This document shows positions 8,828-16,391 of a stretch of 64,000 nt of DNA, piece by piece. Under the pieces are notes generated by a model. That model saw nothing but the letters and a program-made list of their open reading frames with translations, ran no database searches and was not told the DNA's origin. Within the stretch, counting starts at the first letter, position 1. Each line of letters begins with the position of its first letter. Position numbers and translations under genes: made by a program. This DNA is from Streptomyces sp. NBC_00704 (GTDB lineage Bacteria; Actinomycetota; Actinomycetes; Streptomycetales; Streptomycetaceae). Location: the NCBI RefSeq assembly GCF_036226605.1, contig NZ_CP109000.1:2848501-2912500 (forward strand). Direction: 5' to 3'.

Positions 8828-10249
8828 TCATCCCTTGCCCGGCAACCAGTCCAGGCGGAAGCAGAGCTTGCCGCCGAGCCAGTACTCGACCCAGTCGCCG
8901 AGGTCCATCGGCGTGCAGTCGGCCGGGGGTTCGCCGGTCGGGTCGGTGGTGGGAGGCTGCGGGACCGTCGGTTCCACGGAGGGTTCCTGGGAGGGCGCCG
9001 GGGTCGTCGGCGGCGTGCTCGGCCCGTCGAGGCGGCCGGACAGCAGCGAGCGGTAGACCTCGGACGCGCGGGGGTTCTGCCGGCACTGCCACACGCCGTG
9101 CGGGCAGTAGTCGGTCAGCGTGTTGTACAGCGGCCTGTGCTCGTCCATCCAGGCGATCATGCGCCGCATGTACTCGGCGTTGTCACCGTTGCGGAAGAGT
9201 CCCCATTCGGGATAGGAAATGGGCTTGCCGTGGGCTTTGGCGAAATCCACGTGCGCCTGGAGTCCGTACGGTTCTTTCACCTGCTCGTCGAAGGACAGGC
9301 CGGTCGGCTGATCGTAGGAGTCCATTCCCAGGATGTCGACGGTGTCGTCCCCGGGATAGCACTCGGTCCAGGGAACGGCATCCTTGCCGCGGGTCGGCGT
9401 GAAGTCGAACCGGAATCTCTGGCCCGGCACCGAACGCATCGTCGAGACGATCCTGTTCCAGTACTTCTTCCAGGCCTCCGGGTCCGGCCCGCAGCGATGG
9501 GTGTACGTGATGCCGTTCATCTCCCAGCCCAGCACGATCACCGTGTCCGGCACCTTCAGCGCGACCAGCCTGCGGGCGAGCGCCCTGAAGTGGTGATCGA
9601 AGTCCCCGGCCGCGCCCTGCCGCAGCAGCCGGCGCACCTCGGCGTCGGAGACGCCCTCCTCGTTGCGCTCCATCATGGGCACGTTGAGGACGAGCATCCG
9701 GTCGTCCTGCTCCAGCCGCCAGTCGGCCCACACGTCGAGGAAGCCGGGCGGGCCCTCGATGTTGTGCCAGCGGTCGCCCGGCAGGTAGGTGTGGCCGACG
9801 CGCAGCTTCGAGCCGCCCAGCCATTCGCTGAGCTCGGCGATCCGGGCCACGCCCCGGGCGCCGTAGTCGAGGTAGGCGCCGAAGGCGGGGGCCGGCCCGG
9901 CGGCCGCGCCGGACGGGGACGGGGACGGGGACGCGGACCCGTCGGACGGGGCGGGTGCGGCGGACGCGCCGGACGGGACAGGTGCGGCGGACTCTCCGGA
10001 CGCGTCCGGACTCTGACTCGGCGTCACCGGTGCGGCCGGCGGGGCCGGCGTGACGCCCGGCGTGGGGACGGCCGGGTCGGGTGCGGCGGGCGCCGGAGCG
10101 GTCGGGGTGGGAGCGGGAGGATCGGCGACCCGCACCACCCCCGCGCCCGCGGCGAATCCGGGTCCGGACGCCAGGACGGCGGATGCCGCGACCGCCGCCG
10201 CGACGACGGCCAGCCTGCGGGACCGTGCGCGTCGCTGTTGTGGAGCCAT
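8828..10249 (-). CDS. Secreted GH26-like endoglycosidase
   Basis: A 473-residue exported protein. An Arg-rich, twin-arginine-like start and hydrophobic stretch (residues 10-38) form a signal peptide. A Pro/Ala/Ser-rich linker runs to about residue 115, followed by a TIM-barrel domain that starts FGAYLDYG. WEMNG (around 242) and YPEWG (around 346) give the two catalytic glutamates of clan GH-A, and the pattern fits family 26. The start at 10249 has GGAG five bases upstream; an in-frame GTG 18 bases earlier is less likely. Lying against an exopolysaccharide operon, it may cut or trim that polymer. Substrate specificity cannot be read. Confidence 0.82.
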   Translation of the reverse strand: MAPQQRRARSRRLAVVAAAVAASAVLASGPGFAAGAGVVRVADPPAPTPTAPAPAAPDPAVPTPGVTPAPPAAPVTPSQSPDASGESAAPVPSGASAAPAPSDGSASPSPSPSGAAAGPAPAFGAYLDYGARGVARIAELSEWLGGSKLRVGHTYLPGDRWHNIEGPPGFLDVWADWRLEQDDRMLVLNVPMMERNEEGVSDAEVRRLLRQGAAGDFDHHFRALARRLVALKVPDTVIVLGWEMNGITYTHRCGPDPEAWKKYWNRIVSTMRSVPGQRFRFDFTPTRGKDAVPWTECYPGDDTVDILGMDSYDQPTGLSFDEQVKEPYGLQAHVDFAKAHGKPISYPEWGLFRNGDNAEYMRRMIAWMDEHRPLYNTLTDYCPHGVWQCRQNPRASEVYRSLLSGRLDGPSTPPTTPAPSQEPSVEPTVPQPPTTDPTGEPPADCTPMDLGDWVEYWLGGKLCFRLDWLPGKG

Positions 10250-10307
10250 GCCTGCTCCTTTCTCCACTTTCGCGTAACGCGCACTGCCCGCGCATTACTG
10301 ACACTCA

Positions 10308-10329
10308 GTCATATGAAAGTCATACGAAA
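10308..10329. repeat. Tandem 11-bp repeat in divergent promoter region
   Basis: Two adjacent copies of GTCATAYGAAA (10308-10318 and 10319-10329) lie between the divergent glycosidase and ATP-grasp genes, next to a small ACTGA/TCAGT inverted repeat. The spacing of about one helical turn suggests a regulator site. No regulator can be named. Confidence 0.4.
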
Positions 10330-10410
10330 AGGAATCACGCCACCGCCGTTAGGGCTTTCGAGTTTCTCGATCGCCCGTTCCGGTGAAACGAGCCGAAGGA
10401 AAACGACCAC

Positions 10411-11751
10411 ATGCCCCAGTCGCCCCTCGACCCCCGCGTCCCCGCCGTCCTCCTGCGGATCGACCGGAATCCCTTTCACCACGGCACGCTGGGCGCCGTG
10501 CGCTCGCTCGGCCGGGCCGGAGTCGACGTGCACGTCGTCGCCGACTCGACGGGAAGCCCCGTACGCGCCTCCCGGTTCGTGACCGGGCTGCACCCCCCGC
10601 CGCCGCCCAGCGCCGCCCCCGCCGACATCGCCGCCGCCCTGCTGCGGGTCGCCGCCCGCGTCGAACGGCCCGCCGTGCTGATCCCGATGGACGACGCGGG
10701 CGCCGTCGCCGTGAGCGCGCTGCGCGCCGAACTGACGCCCGCCTACCTGCTCCCCCCGCAACCGCGCCATGTGCCCGCACTCGTCGCCGACAAGGCCGAA
10801 CTGGCCGGACTGTGCGCGGCGGCGGACGTGCCGCACCCGGTCACCCTGATCCCCGAGAGCGCCTCCCAGGCCGCCTCCGCCGCCTGGCGCCTCGGCCTGC
10901 CGGTGGTCGCCAAGTGGAGCCGCCCCTGGCTGCTGCCCGCGGGCTCGGGACTGCGCAGCACGGTCGTGGTGCGCTCCACCCAGGAGGCCCGCGACCTCTA
11001 CCTGCGCACCGACGAAGCGGGCAGCAGGCTGCTGTTGCAGACGTTCCTGCCGCCGGGCCCGGACCGCGACTGGTTCTTCCACGGCTACGCCGACCGCTCC
11101 GGCACGCTCGCCGCCGGCGGCCCCGGCCGCAAGCTGTGCGCCTGGCCGCGCGGGGCGGGTCTGACGGCGGTGGGCGAGTGGACCGACAACCCGCAGGTGG
11201 AGGCGCAGGCCGAGCGGCTCACCGACAGCCTCGGCTACCGGGGCGTCCTCGACCTCGACTTCCGCCGCTGCGGCAGCACCGGCGCCTACCACCTGCTCGA
11301 CTTCAACCCCCGCCCCGGCGCCCAGTTCCGGCTCTTCGCCGACGCCGCCGGCCTCGACGTCGTCCGCGCCCAGCACCTCGACCTGACCCACCGTCCGCTG
11401 CCGCCGCGGACGCCGCAGCCCGGCCGGGCGTTCGTCGTGGAGAACTACGCGCCGCTCGCCGCGCTGCGCACCCCGCGCCACAACCGCGAGCTGGCCTGGC
11501 ACGCGCACGACGACACCGCACCCGGCCGCGCCCTGTGGGGCCTGTGGGGCTCCCACGTCGCCCGCCGGCTGCTGGACCGGCTCCCCCGGCCGGGCGCGGC
11601 GCGCGTGAGCGGCGACCTGCCCCGCGTGGTCCGCCAGTCGCCGCCGCCCGCGCCGTCCCTGACCGGCCTGCCGGGCCTGCCGGACGCGGACGGCGCCCCG
11701 GACGCGGCCCCGGCCGAACCGACCGACGACGAGAGAGCGAGCAGATGCTGA
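10411..11751 (+). CDS. ATP-grasp domain protein (carboxylate-amine ligase-like)
   Basis: The 446-residue protein has the ATP-grasp layout: an N-terminal Rossmann-like part (residues 1-115), a central part with VADKAELAGLC and PVVAKWSRPW (ATP-contacting Lys), and YHLLDFNPRPGAQF near residue 300, where the Asp, Asn and nearby residues bind magnesium. Such enzymes join a carboxylate to an amine or alcohol through an acyl phosphate. Substrates are unknown. It overlaps the following flavoprotein gene, so the two probably act in one pathway, perhaps on the neighbouring polysaccharide or a small molecule. AAGGAA precedes the start by ten bases. Confidence 0.78.
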   Translation: MPQSPLDPRVPAVLLRIDRNPFHHGTLGAVRSLGRAGVDVHVVADSTGSPVRASRFVTGLHPPPPPSAAPADIAAALLRVAARVERPAVLIPMDDAGAVAVSALRAELTPAYLLPPQPRHVPALVADKAELAGLCAAADVPHPVTLIPESASQAASAAWRLGLPVVAKWSRPWLLPAGSGLRSTVVVRSTQEARDLYLRTDEAGSRLLLQTFLPPGPDRDWFFHGYADRSGTLAAGGPGRKLCAWPRGAGLTAVGEWTDNPQVEAQAERLTDSLGYRGVLDLDFRRCGSTGAYHLLDFNPRPGAQFRLFADAAGLDVVRAQHLDLTHRPLPPRTPQPGRAFVVENYAPLAALRTPRHNRELAWHAHDDTAPGRALWGLWGSHVARRLLDRLPRPGAARVSGDLPRVVRQSPPPAPSLTGLPGLPDADGAPDAAPAEPTDDERASRC

Positions 11752-12995
11752 TGTACGACCTGCTGGTGGTGGGCGCGGGCCCGTACGGCCTGTCCATCGC
11801 CTCCCACGCCGCGGACGCGGGGCTGAGCCTGCGCGTCTTCGGCCGGCCGATGGCCTCCTGGCGCGACAACATGCCGGCCGGGATGTTCCTGAAGTCCGAG
11901 CCGTGGGCCTCCAACCTCTCCGACCCGGCGGGCCGTTGGCGACTCGACGCGTACTGCGCGACCCGCGGCACGGCGGCACGCCACGGACAGCCGATCCCGG
12001 TGGAGATGTTCGCCGGGTACGGGCTGTGGTTCGCCCGCAACGCCGTCCCCGAGGTGGACGAGCGCACGGTGACCCGGATCGCCGCCCGGCCCGGCTTCTT
12101 CGAGGCGGTCACCGAGGACGGCGAGACGGTGCGGGCCAGGACGGTCGCCCTCGCCGTCGGCGTCCTGCCGTTCACCGAGATCCCCGCCGCCCTGCGCGCC
12201 CTGCCCCGCGACCTCGTCACGCACAGCAGCCACCACGGCGATCTCGAACGGTTCCGCGGCCGGGACGTCACGGTGATCGGCGGCGGCCAGGCCGCCCTGG
12301 AGACGGCCGCGCTCCTCGCCGAACAGGGCACCCGCGTCCGGGTCCTGGCCCGCGCCGGCCGGCTGGGCTGGAACGACGTACCGCCGCCCTGGGAACGGCC
12401 GTGGTGGCGGTCGGCCCGCTCGCCGCACAGCGGCCTCGGCTGCGGCTGGCGCAACTGGTTCTACGCCGAACGCCCCGGCCTGTACCGCAGGCTGCCGGAG
12501 CCGACCCGGGCGCGGATCGCGGCGACGGCGCTCGGACCGGCCGGCGCGTGGTGGGTGCGCGACCGCGTGGAGGGCTCCGTGGAGGTGCTCCTCGGCCACG
12601 AGGTGACGGCGGCGCGGGCGGTGCCGGGCGGGGTGCGGCTGGAGGTGACCGGCTCGGGCCGCGTCGAGACCGAGCACGTGATCGCGGCCACCGGCTTCCG
12701 GGCGACCCGCGACCGGCTCGGTCTGCTCGCCCCCGCACTGCGCGACTCGCTGGCCGTGGTGGCCGACGGCTCCCCCGAGGTCGGCCGGGACTTCGAGTCG
12801 TCCCACCCCGGCCTGTTCCTGGCCGGCCTGGTGACGGCGGCGGGATTCGGTCCGGCGATGCGCTTCGTCCACGGCGCGACGTTCACGGCGGGGACCCTCG
12901 TGCGCGGAGTGCGGCGCAGGCTGCGCACCGGGCTGCCGGACGCGGCGATCCCGGCGCCGGGCCGGCGCGGGGCGGCACAGGCCGTACGGGGCTGA
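11745..12995 (+). CDS. FAD-dependent oxidoreductase, N-hydroxylating monooxygenase-like
   Basis: A 416-residue flavoprotein with two Rossmann motifs: VVGAGPYGLS at residues 8-17 (FAD) and VIGGGQAALE near 178 (NAD(P)H). The sequence SWRDNMPAGMFLKSEPWASNL resembles lysine/ornithine N-monooxygenases and related flavin-containing monooxygenases. The start overlaps the stop of the ATP-grasp gene; ATG 11745 and ATG 11751 are both possible. Co-expression with an ATP-grasp ligase suggests a two-step modification, whose substrate is not evident. Confidence 0.78.
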   Translation: MLMYDLLVVGAGPYGLSIASHAADAGLSLRVFGRPMASWRDNMPAGMFLKSEPWASNLSDPAGRWRLDAYCATRGTAARHGQPIPVEMFAGYGLWFARNAVPEVDERTVTRIAARPGFFEAVTEDGETVRARTVALAVGVLPFTEIPAALRALPRDLVTHSSHHGDLERFRGRDVTVIGGGQAALETAALLAEQGTRVRVLARAGRLGWNDVPPPWERPWWRSARSPHSGLGCGWRNWFYAERPGLYRRLPEPTRARIAATALGPAGAWWVRDRVEGSVEVLLGHEVTAARAVPGGVRLEVTGSGRVETEHVIAATGFRATRDRLGLLAPALRDSLAVVADGSPEVGRDFESSHPGLFLAGLVTAAGFGPAMRFVHGATFTAGTLVRGVRRRLRTGLPDAAIPAPGRRGAAQAVRG

Positions 12996-13007
12996 GGCGG
13001 GACGGCG

Positions 13008-13043
13008 CGAGGGTGCCGGACGCGGGAGCGTGCGGCACCCTCG
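13008..13043. terminator. Terminator between convergent flavoprotein and chaplin genes
   Basis: A perfect 11-bp stem (13008-13018 with 13033-13043, 14-base loop) lies in the 52-base gap between two convergent genes and probably serves both. Confidence 0.7.
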
Positions 13044-13047
13044 GCGT

Positions 13048-14571
13048 TCAGCGCCGCGAGGCGCCCTTGCCCCGCCGGTACAGGACGGCGCCGCCCGCGA
13101 TGAGCGCGGCGCTCACCCCAGAAGCGGCCAGCAGCGCCGCGCTGTCGCTTCCGGTGTGCGGCAGCTGCGGCCGGTCGTGCCCGCCGCCACCGCCGCCGCC
13201 GTACGGAGGCGTGGTGTGCCCGCCCCCGGGCGGTGTGCTGTGCCCGCCCCCGGACGGAGGCGAGCTGTGACCCCCGTGCGGGGGCGGTGTCGAGTGCCCG
13301 CCACCGGGCGGGGACGAATGACCGCCGCCGGGAGGACTGCTGTGCCCACCACCGGGCGGGGACGAGTGACCGCCGCCGGGAGGACTGCTGTGGCCACTGC
13401 CGGGCGGGGACGAGTGACCGCCGCCGGGAGGACTGCTGTGGCCACCGCCGGGAGGAGACGAATGCCCACCTCCCGGCGGACTGCTGTGCCCACCACCGGG
13501 CGGACTGCTGTGCCCACCCCCCGGAGGAGACGAGTGCCCGCCACCGGGCGGACTGCTGTGACCACCACCGGGAGGAGACGAATGCCCACCTCCCGGCGGA
13601 CTGCTGTGCCCACCACCGGGCGGACTGCTGTGCCCACCCCCCGGAGGAGACGAGTGCCCGCCACCGGGCGGACTGCTGTGACCACCACCGGGAGGAGACG
13701 AGTGACCCCCACCGGGCGGACTGCTGTGACCACCACCGGGCGGGGACGAGTGACCGCCGCCGGGAGGGCTGCTGTGACCGCCACCGGGCGGGGACGAGTG
13801 ACCGCCGCCGGGAGGAGTCGAGTGGCCCCCACTGGGCGGAGACGAATGTCCACCTCCCGGCGGACTGCTGTGCCCACTACCCGGAGGAGACGAGTGACCG
13901 CCACCGGGCGGGCTGCTGTGGCCGCCGCCGGGAGGCATCGAGTGGCCACCACCGGGCGGACTGCTGTGCCCACCACCGGGAGGCATCGAGTGGCCACCAC
14001 CGGGCGGACTGCTGTGCCCACCACCAGGAGGCATCGAGTGGCCGCCGCCCGGCGTGCCGTGGCCCCCGCCGCCGCACGTGTCGCCGTAGCCTCCGCAGTC
14101 CTCCTCCGGCCCGTTGTTCCCGTACCCGGAGTCGCCGTAACCGGAGTCGCCGTCGCCGGAGTCCCCGTACCCGGAGTCCCCGTACCCGGAGTCGCCGTAA
14201 CCCGAGTCGCCGTAACCGGAGTCCCCGTCGTCGGAGTCCCCGTAGCCGGAGTCCTCCTGACCCGGGCCTCCGTAGCCGGAGTCGTCGTCGGCGGGTGCGG
14301 TGCGGGCGCTGCGCCGGTGGGCGGCCGAGGCGTCGGCGCAGTCGGCGCCGAACGCGGGGGCGAGCGCCGCGACGGCGTCGACCGTGTTGCCGCAGGCGTT
14401 GGCCGGGGCGTGCGCCGGCGCCTGACCGTGGTTGCCCGAGAGGACTCCGGGCGCTTGCGCGGCGGCCCCCTCGGCCTGCGAGTCGGCGAGGGCGTACCCG
14501 CCCCCGCACAGGGACAGAATGCTCGTCGCGGCGGCTGCCGCGACCATTCCCCTGCTCAGGGTCTGTCGCAA
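13048..14571 (-). CDS. Long sortase-anchored chaplin with repeat stalk
   Basis: A 507-residue surface protein. Residues 1-30 form a signal peptide. One chaplin domain follows (about 41-80: GVLSGN...ANACGNTVDAVAALAPAFGADC, with the two conserved Cys). Next come about ten DSGYG-type repeats, then about thirty PPGGGHS(S/M/T) octapeptides (about residues 170-455). The C-terminus has a classic wall-sorting signal, LPHTG, a hydrophobic helix and RRGKGASRR. The long chaplins of S. coelicolor (ChpA-C) carry two chaplin domains and LAxTG; this one has one domain, a far longer stalk and LPHTG. It should be covalently anchored on the aerial-hypha wall and nucleate the hydrophobic coat. Confidence 0.85.
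   Translation of the reverse strand: MRQTLSRGMVAAAAATSILSLCGGGYALADSQAEGAAAQAPGVLSGNHGQAPAHAPANACGNTVDAVAALAPAFGADCADASAAHRRSARTAPADDDSGYGGPGQEDSGYGDSDDGDSGYGDSGYGDSGYGDSGYGDSGDGDSGYGDSGYGNNGPEEDCGGYGDTCGGGGHGTPGGGHSMPPGGGHSSPPGGGHSMPPGGGHSSPPGGGHSMPPGGGHSSPPGGGHSSPPGSGHSSPPGGGHSSPPSGGHSTPPGGGHSSPPGGGHSSPPGGGHSSPPGGGHSSPPGGGHSSPPGGGHSSPPGGGHSSPPGGGHSSPPGGGHSSPPGGGHSSPPGGGHSSPPGGGHSSPPGGGHSSPPGGGHSSPPGGGHSSPPGGGHSSPPGGGHSSPPGSGHSSPPGGGHSSPPGGGHSSPPGGGHSSPPGGGHSTPPPHGGHSSPPSGGGHSTPPGGGHTTPPYGGGGGGGHDRPQLPHTGSDSAALLAASGVSAALIAGGAVLYRRGKGASRR
13448..13701. repeat. Exact 120-bp internal duplication in the chaplin stalk
   Basis: Bases 13448-13581 are identical to 13568-13701, a run of 134 identical bases at an offset of 120 bp (five 24-bp units encoding PPGGGHSx). 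The surrounding units differ by scattered third-base changes, so this block was copied recently. Confidence 0.85.
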
Positions 14572-14603
14572 TTCCGTTGTCTTCCTGCTCGGAGAAGTGG
14601 GAA

Positions 14604-14644
14604 AGGCCGGCCCTGGACCACGCGGAGTCGTCCAGGGCCGGCCT
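14604..14644 (-). terminator. Terminator of the short chaplin gene
   Basis: A perfect 14-bp stem (14604-14617 with 14631-14644, 13-base loop) lies between the stop of the short chaplin gene and the start of the long chaplin gene. It separates the two transcripts. Confidence 0.72.
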
Positions 14645-14678
14645 CGGACCGGCCGTCAGCGGCCGGCGTGACGCGGCG

Positions 14679-14906
14679 TCAGTCGTTGACGCAGATGTTG
14701 CCCGCGGCCGGGTTCAGCAGCCCGATCACGTTGATCGAGTTGCCGCACACGTTGACCGGGATGTGGATCGGAACCTGGACGACGTTGCCCGACAGGAACC
14801 CGGGCGAGCCGACGGCCACGCCGTTGGCACCGGCGTCGGCGAAGGCGGGGGCGGCCCCACCCAGGGCCAGGACCAGACCCGCGACAACAGCAGCGCACTT
14901 CTTCAT
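14679..14906 (-). CDS. chpD: Short secreted chaplin
   Basis: A 75-residue precursor: signal peptide MKKCAAVVAGLVLALGGAAPAFA, then one complete chaplin domain with NVVQVPIHIPVNVCGNSINV and GLLNPAAGNICVND, including the two Cys that form a disulphide. Short chaplins self-assemble into amyloid-like, surface-active films that let hyphae break the water surface. GAAGGGAAA precedes the start. The symbol rests on its place next to a rodlin gene, as chpD in S. coelicolor; the sequence alone cannot tell short chaplins apart. Confidence 0.9.
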   Translation of the reverse strand: MKKCAAVVAGLVLALGGAAPAFADAGANGVAVGSPGFLSGNVVQVPIHIPVNVCGNSINVIGLLNPAAGNICVND

Positions 14907-15174
14907 GAGTTTCCCTTCTCTGCGGTCATGCCCAGATGACGGTCGAAACCGAGCGAGCGCAACCGGAAGGGCTCGCACCATGACTCGCAGGCTGCAAACG
15001 ACAGATAGACGGGCGAAGAAACCCGGGAACACGCGGCGCGCGGGAATTCACTCGAACGCATTCATATGATCGGCGGGTCGGGCGCATCAGCGAGGAAACG
15101 GTTCACCCGGACGGCGGGACAGCTCACGGACAACTCCCGGAGCACCGGCCGGAATCGGGGTGCGAAAAACACGT
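14907..15174 (-). promoter_or_regulatory. Upstream region of the short chaplin gene
   Basis: This gene-free stretch between the rodlin terminator and the chaplin start must hold the chaplin promoter. It includes a relatively AT-rich patch around 15045-15070. I could not identify -35/-10 boxes with confidence. Confidence 0.35.
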
Positions 15175-15215
15175 CCGCCGCACGGCCGCCGGATGAGGGA
15201 CGGACCGTGCGGCGG
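15175..15215 (-). terminator. Terminator of the leftward rodlin gene
   Basis: A perfect 11-bp stem (15175-15185 with 15205-15215, 19-base loop) begins 17 bases after the rodlin stop codon. Confidence 0.65.
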
Positions 15216-15231
15216 GCGGCGCCGGGGGACG

Positions 15232-15645
15232 TCAGCCGTTGGCCGCGCCGTTGCCCGAGAGGGCGGAGATGTCGTCCAGGATGTGCGACAGCGGCTCGTC
15301 GCCCTTGGCCTGGGTGCTGTTCTCGGCGCACTGCTGGTTCTGCGGGGCGGACAGGACGGGGATGTCCTGGACGCCGATGTTCGCGAGGACGGCGACGAGC
15401 GACTGCACGTCGGCCTTGACCGGCAGGCCCACGCAGAGCTTGTTGGCGGTGCCCTGGACCAGGGTCGCCTGGGGGCTCATGTCGCCCTTGGTCACCGAGT
15501 TGCCGAACGCCTCGTGCGCCCCGTTGCCGCTGGCGGAGGTGGTGCCCGCGTCGTCCCCGATGGCAAGCGCCTGGGGGGCGGCAGCCGCCGACACTCCGAT
15601 GACGGAAGCGGCGACCGCAGCCGCGGCCATTGCCTTCTTCAGCAT
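15232..15645 (-). CDS. rdlA: Rodlin
   Basis: A 137-residue secreted rodlin. The signal peptide (1-29) ends near PQALA. The mature part has the family pattern [81 protein letters not shown], with two Cys. Rodlins organise chaplin filaments into the rodlet layer of spores. AAAGGA lies upstream of the ATG. It is divergent from a second rodlin across a 230-bp region, like rdlA/rdlB of S. coelicolor, from which the symbol is taken. Confidence 0.9.
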   Translation of the reverse strand: MLKKAMAAAAVAASVIGVSAAAAPQALAIGDDAGTTSASGNGAHEAFGNSVTKGDMSPQATLVQGTANKLCVGLPVKADVQSLVAVLANIGVQDIPVLSAPQNQQCAENSTQAKGDEPLSHILDDISALSGNGAANG

Positions 15646-15703
15646 TTCGCTATTCCTTTCCCTGTCCTGAGCTCCGGGCCAGGACCATGTGCCTGCCACC
15701 GAA

Positions 15704-15731
15704 CCAACCGGAAGTCCCGGGTTTGGTTGCG
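15704..15731 (-). promoter_or_regulatory. Possible BldN-type promoter of the leftward rodlin
   Basis: On the - strand, CGCAAC (15731-15726) and GGTTGG (15709-15704) are 16 bases apart and partly resemble the BldN sigma factor pattern (about CGTAAC and CGTTGA), which is known to drive chaplin and rodlin genes. The match is imperfect, so this is a suggestion. Confidence 0.3.
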
Positions 15732-15771
15732 GCACGTCACCCGATCGATTTCGCCGACACGCCCGGCCACG

Positions 15772-15798
15772 TTCACTCCGATGGGCCATCGGAGTGAA
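15772..15798. promoter_or_regulatory. Perfect 27-bp palindrome between the divergent rodlin genes
   Basis: TTCACTCCGATGG (15772-15784), a central G (15785) and the exact complement arm (15786-15798) form a flawless 13-bp inverted repeat. It lies 127 bp from the leftward start codon and 78 bp from the rightward one. The symmetric position between two promoters points to an operator for a dimeric regulator, though a cruciform or RNA hairpin is possible. Confidence 0.65.
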
Positions 15799-15875
15799 GC
15801 CGGAGAACCAAAACACGGATCGTGGGTTAACCAGAACGCTCCGGTGGACGGGGTTTTCACGAAAGGGACTTACAA

Positions 15876-16286
15876 GTGATCAAGAAGGTACTGGCCACCG
15901 CCGCGGTCGCCGCCTCCGTCGTCGGCGCTTCCGCCGTCGCAGCGGCTCCGGCCCTCGCCATCGGCAACGACAGCGGGACGACCTCCGCCAGCGGCAACGG
16001 CGCGAGCCAGTCGTTCGGCAACTCGGCCACCTTCGGCAACATGAGCCCGCAGATGGCGCTCGTCCAGGGCTCCCTCAACAAGCCCTGCATCGGCCTGCCG
16101 GCGAAGGCCAACGTGCAGTCGATCCTCGCGCTCGTCAACGTCGGCGTGCAGGACATCCCGATCCTGTCGGCGCCGCAGAACCAGCAGTGCGTCGAGAACA
16201 GCACCCAGGCCAAGGGCGACGAGCCGCTGTCGCACATCCTGGACGACATCTCCGCCCTCTCGGGCAACGGTGCCGCCAACCACTGA
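15876..16286 (+). CDS. rdlB: Rodlin
   Basis: A 136-residue rodlin with signal peptide [20 protein letters not shown] and the same body as its divergent neighbour: [58 protein letters not shown], then [24 protein letters not shown]. It starts with GTG, preceded by GAAAGGGA. It lies between the 27-bp palindrome and a perfect terminator hairpin, so it is probably monocistronic. It is closer to the third rodlin at 17551 than to the leftward copy (shared SLNKPC and CVENS), which suggests a later duplication. Confidence 0.92.
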   Translation: MIKKVLATAAVAASVVGASAVAAAPALAIGNDSGTTSASGNGASQSFGNSATFGNMSPQMALVQGSLNKPCIGLPAKANVQSILALVNVGVQDIPILSAPQNQQCVENSTQAKGDEPLSHILDDISALSGNGAANH

Positions 16287-16342
16287 GTCCGACGTGGTGA
16301 ACGGGTTCTTTTCCTGAGCCCCGGGGTGGATTCTCCGCCCGG

Positions 16343-16376
16343 ACAGCGGGCCGCCGGATCATCGGCGGCCCGCTGT
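16343..16376 (+). terminator. Strong terminator after the rightward rodlin
   Basis: A perfect 14-bp stem (16343-16356 with 16363-16376) with a six-base loop and TTC after it. It lies just before the LCP gene and rules out LCP start codons further upstream. Confidence 0.8.
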
Positions 16377-16391
16377 TCTAACGTGCGGCGC

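Noticed and set aside
13030..15069. Long open frames on the opposite strand of the chaplin stalk
   Set aside because: They are shadows of the 24-bp PPGGGHS repeats and encode only Arg/Thr/Gly-rich low-complexity sequence without a ribosome site.
16326..16391. Earlier start for the LCP protein at 16326
   Set aside because: It would place the perfect terminator hairpin at 16343-16376 inside the coding sequence.
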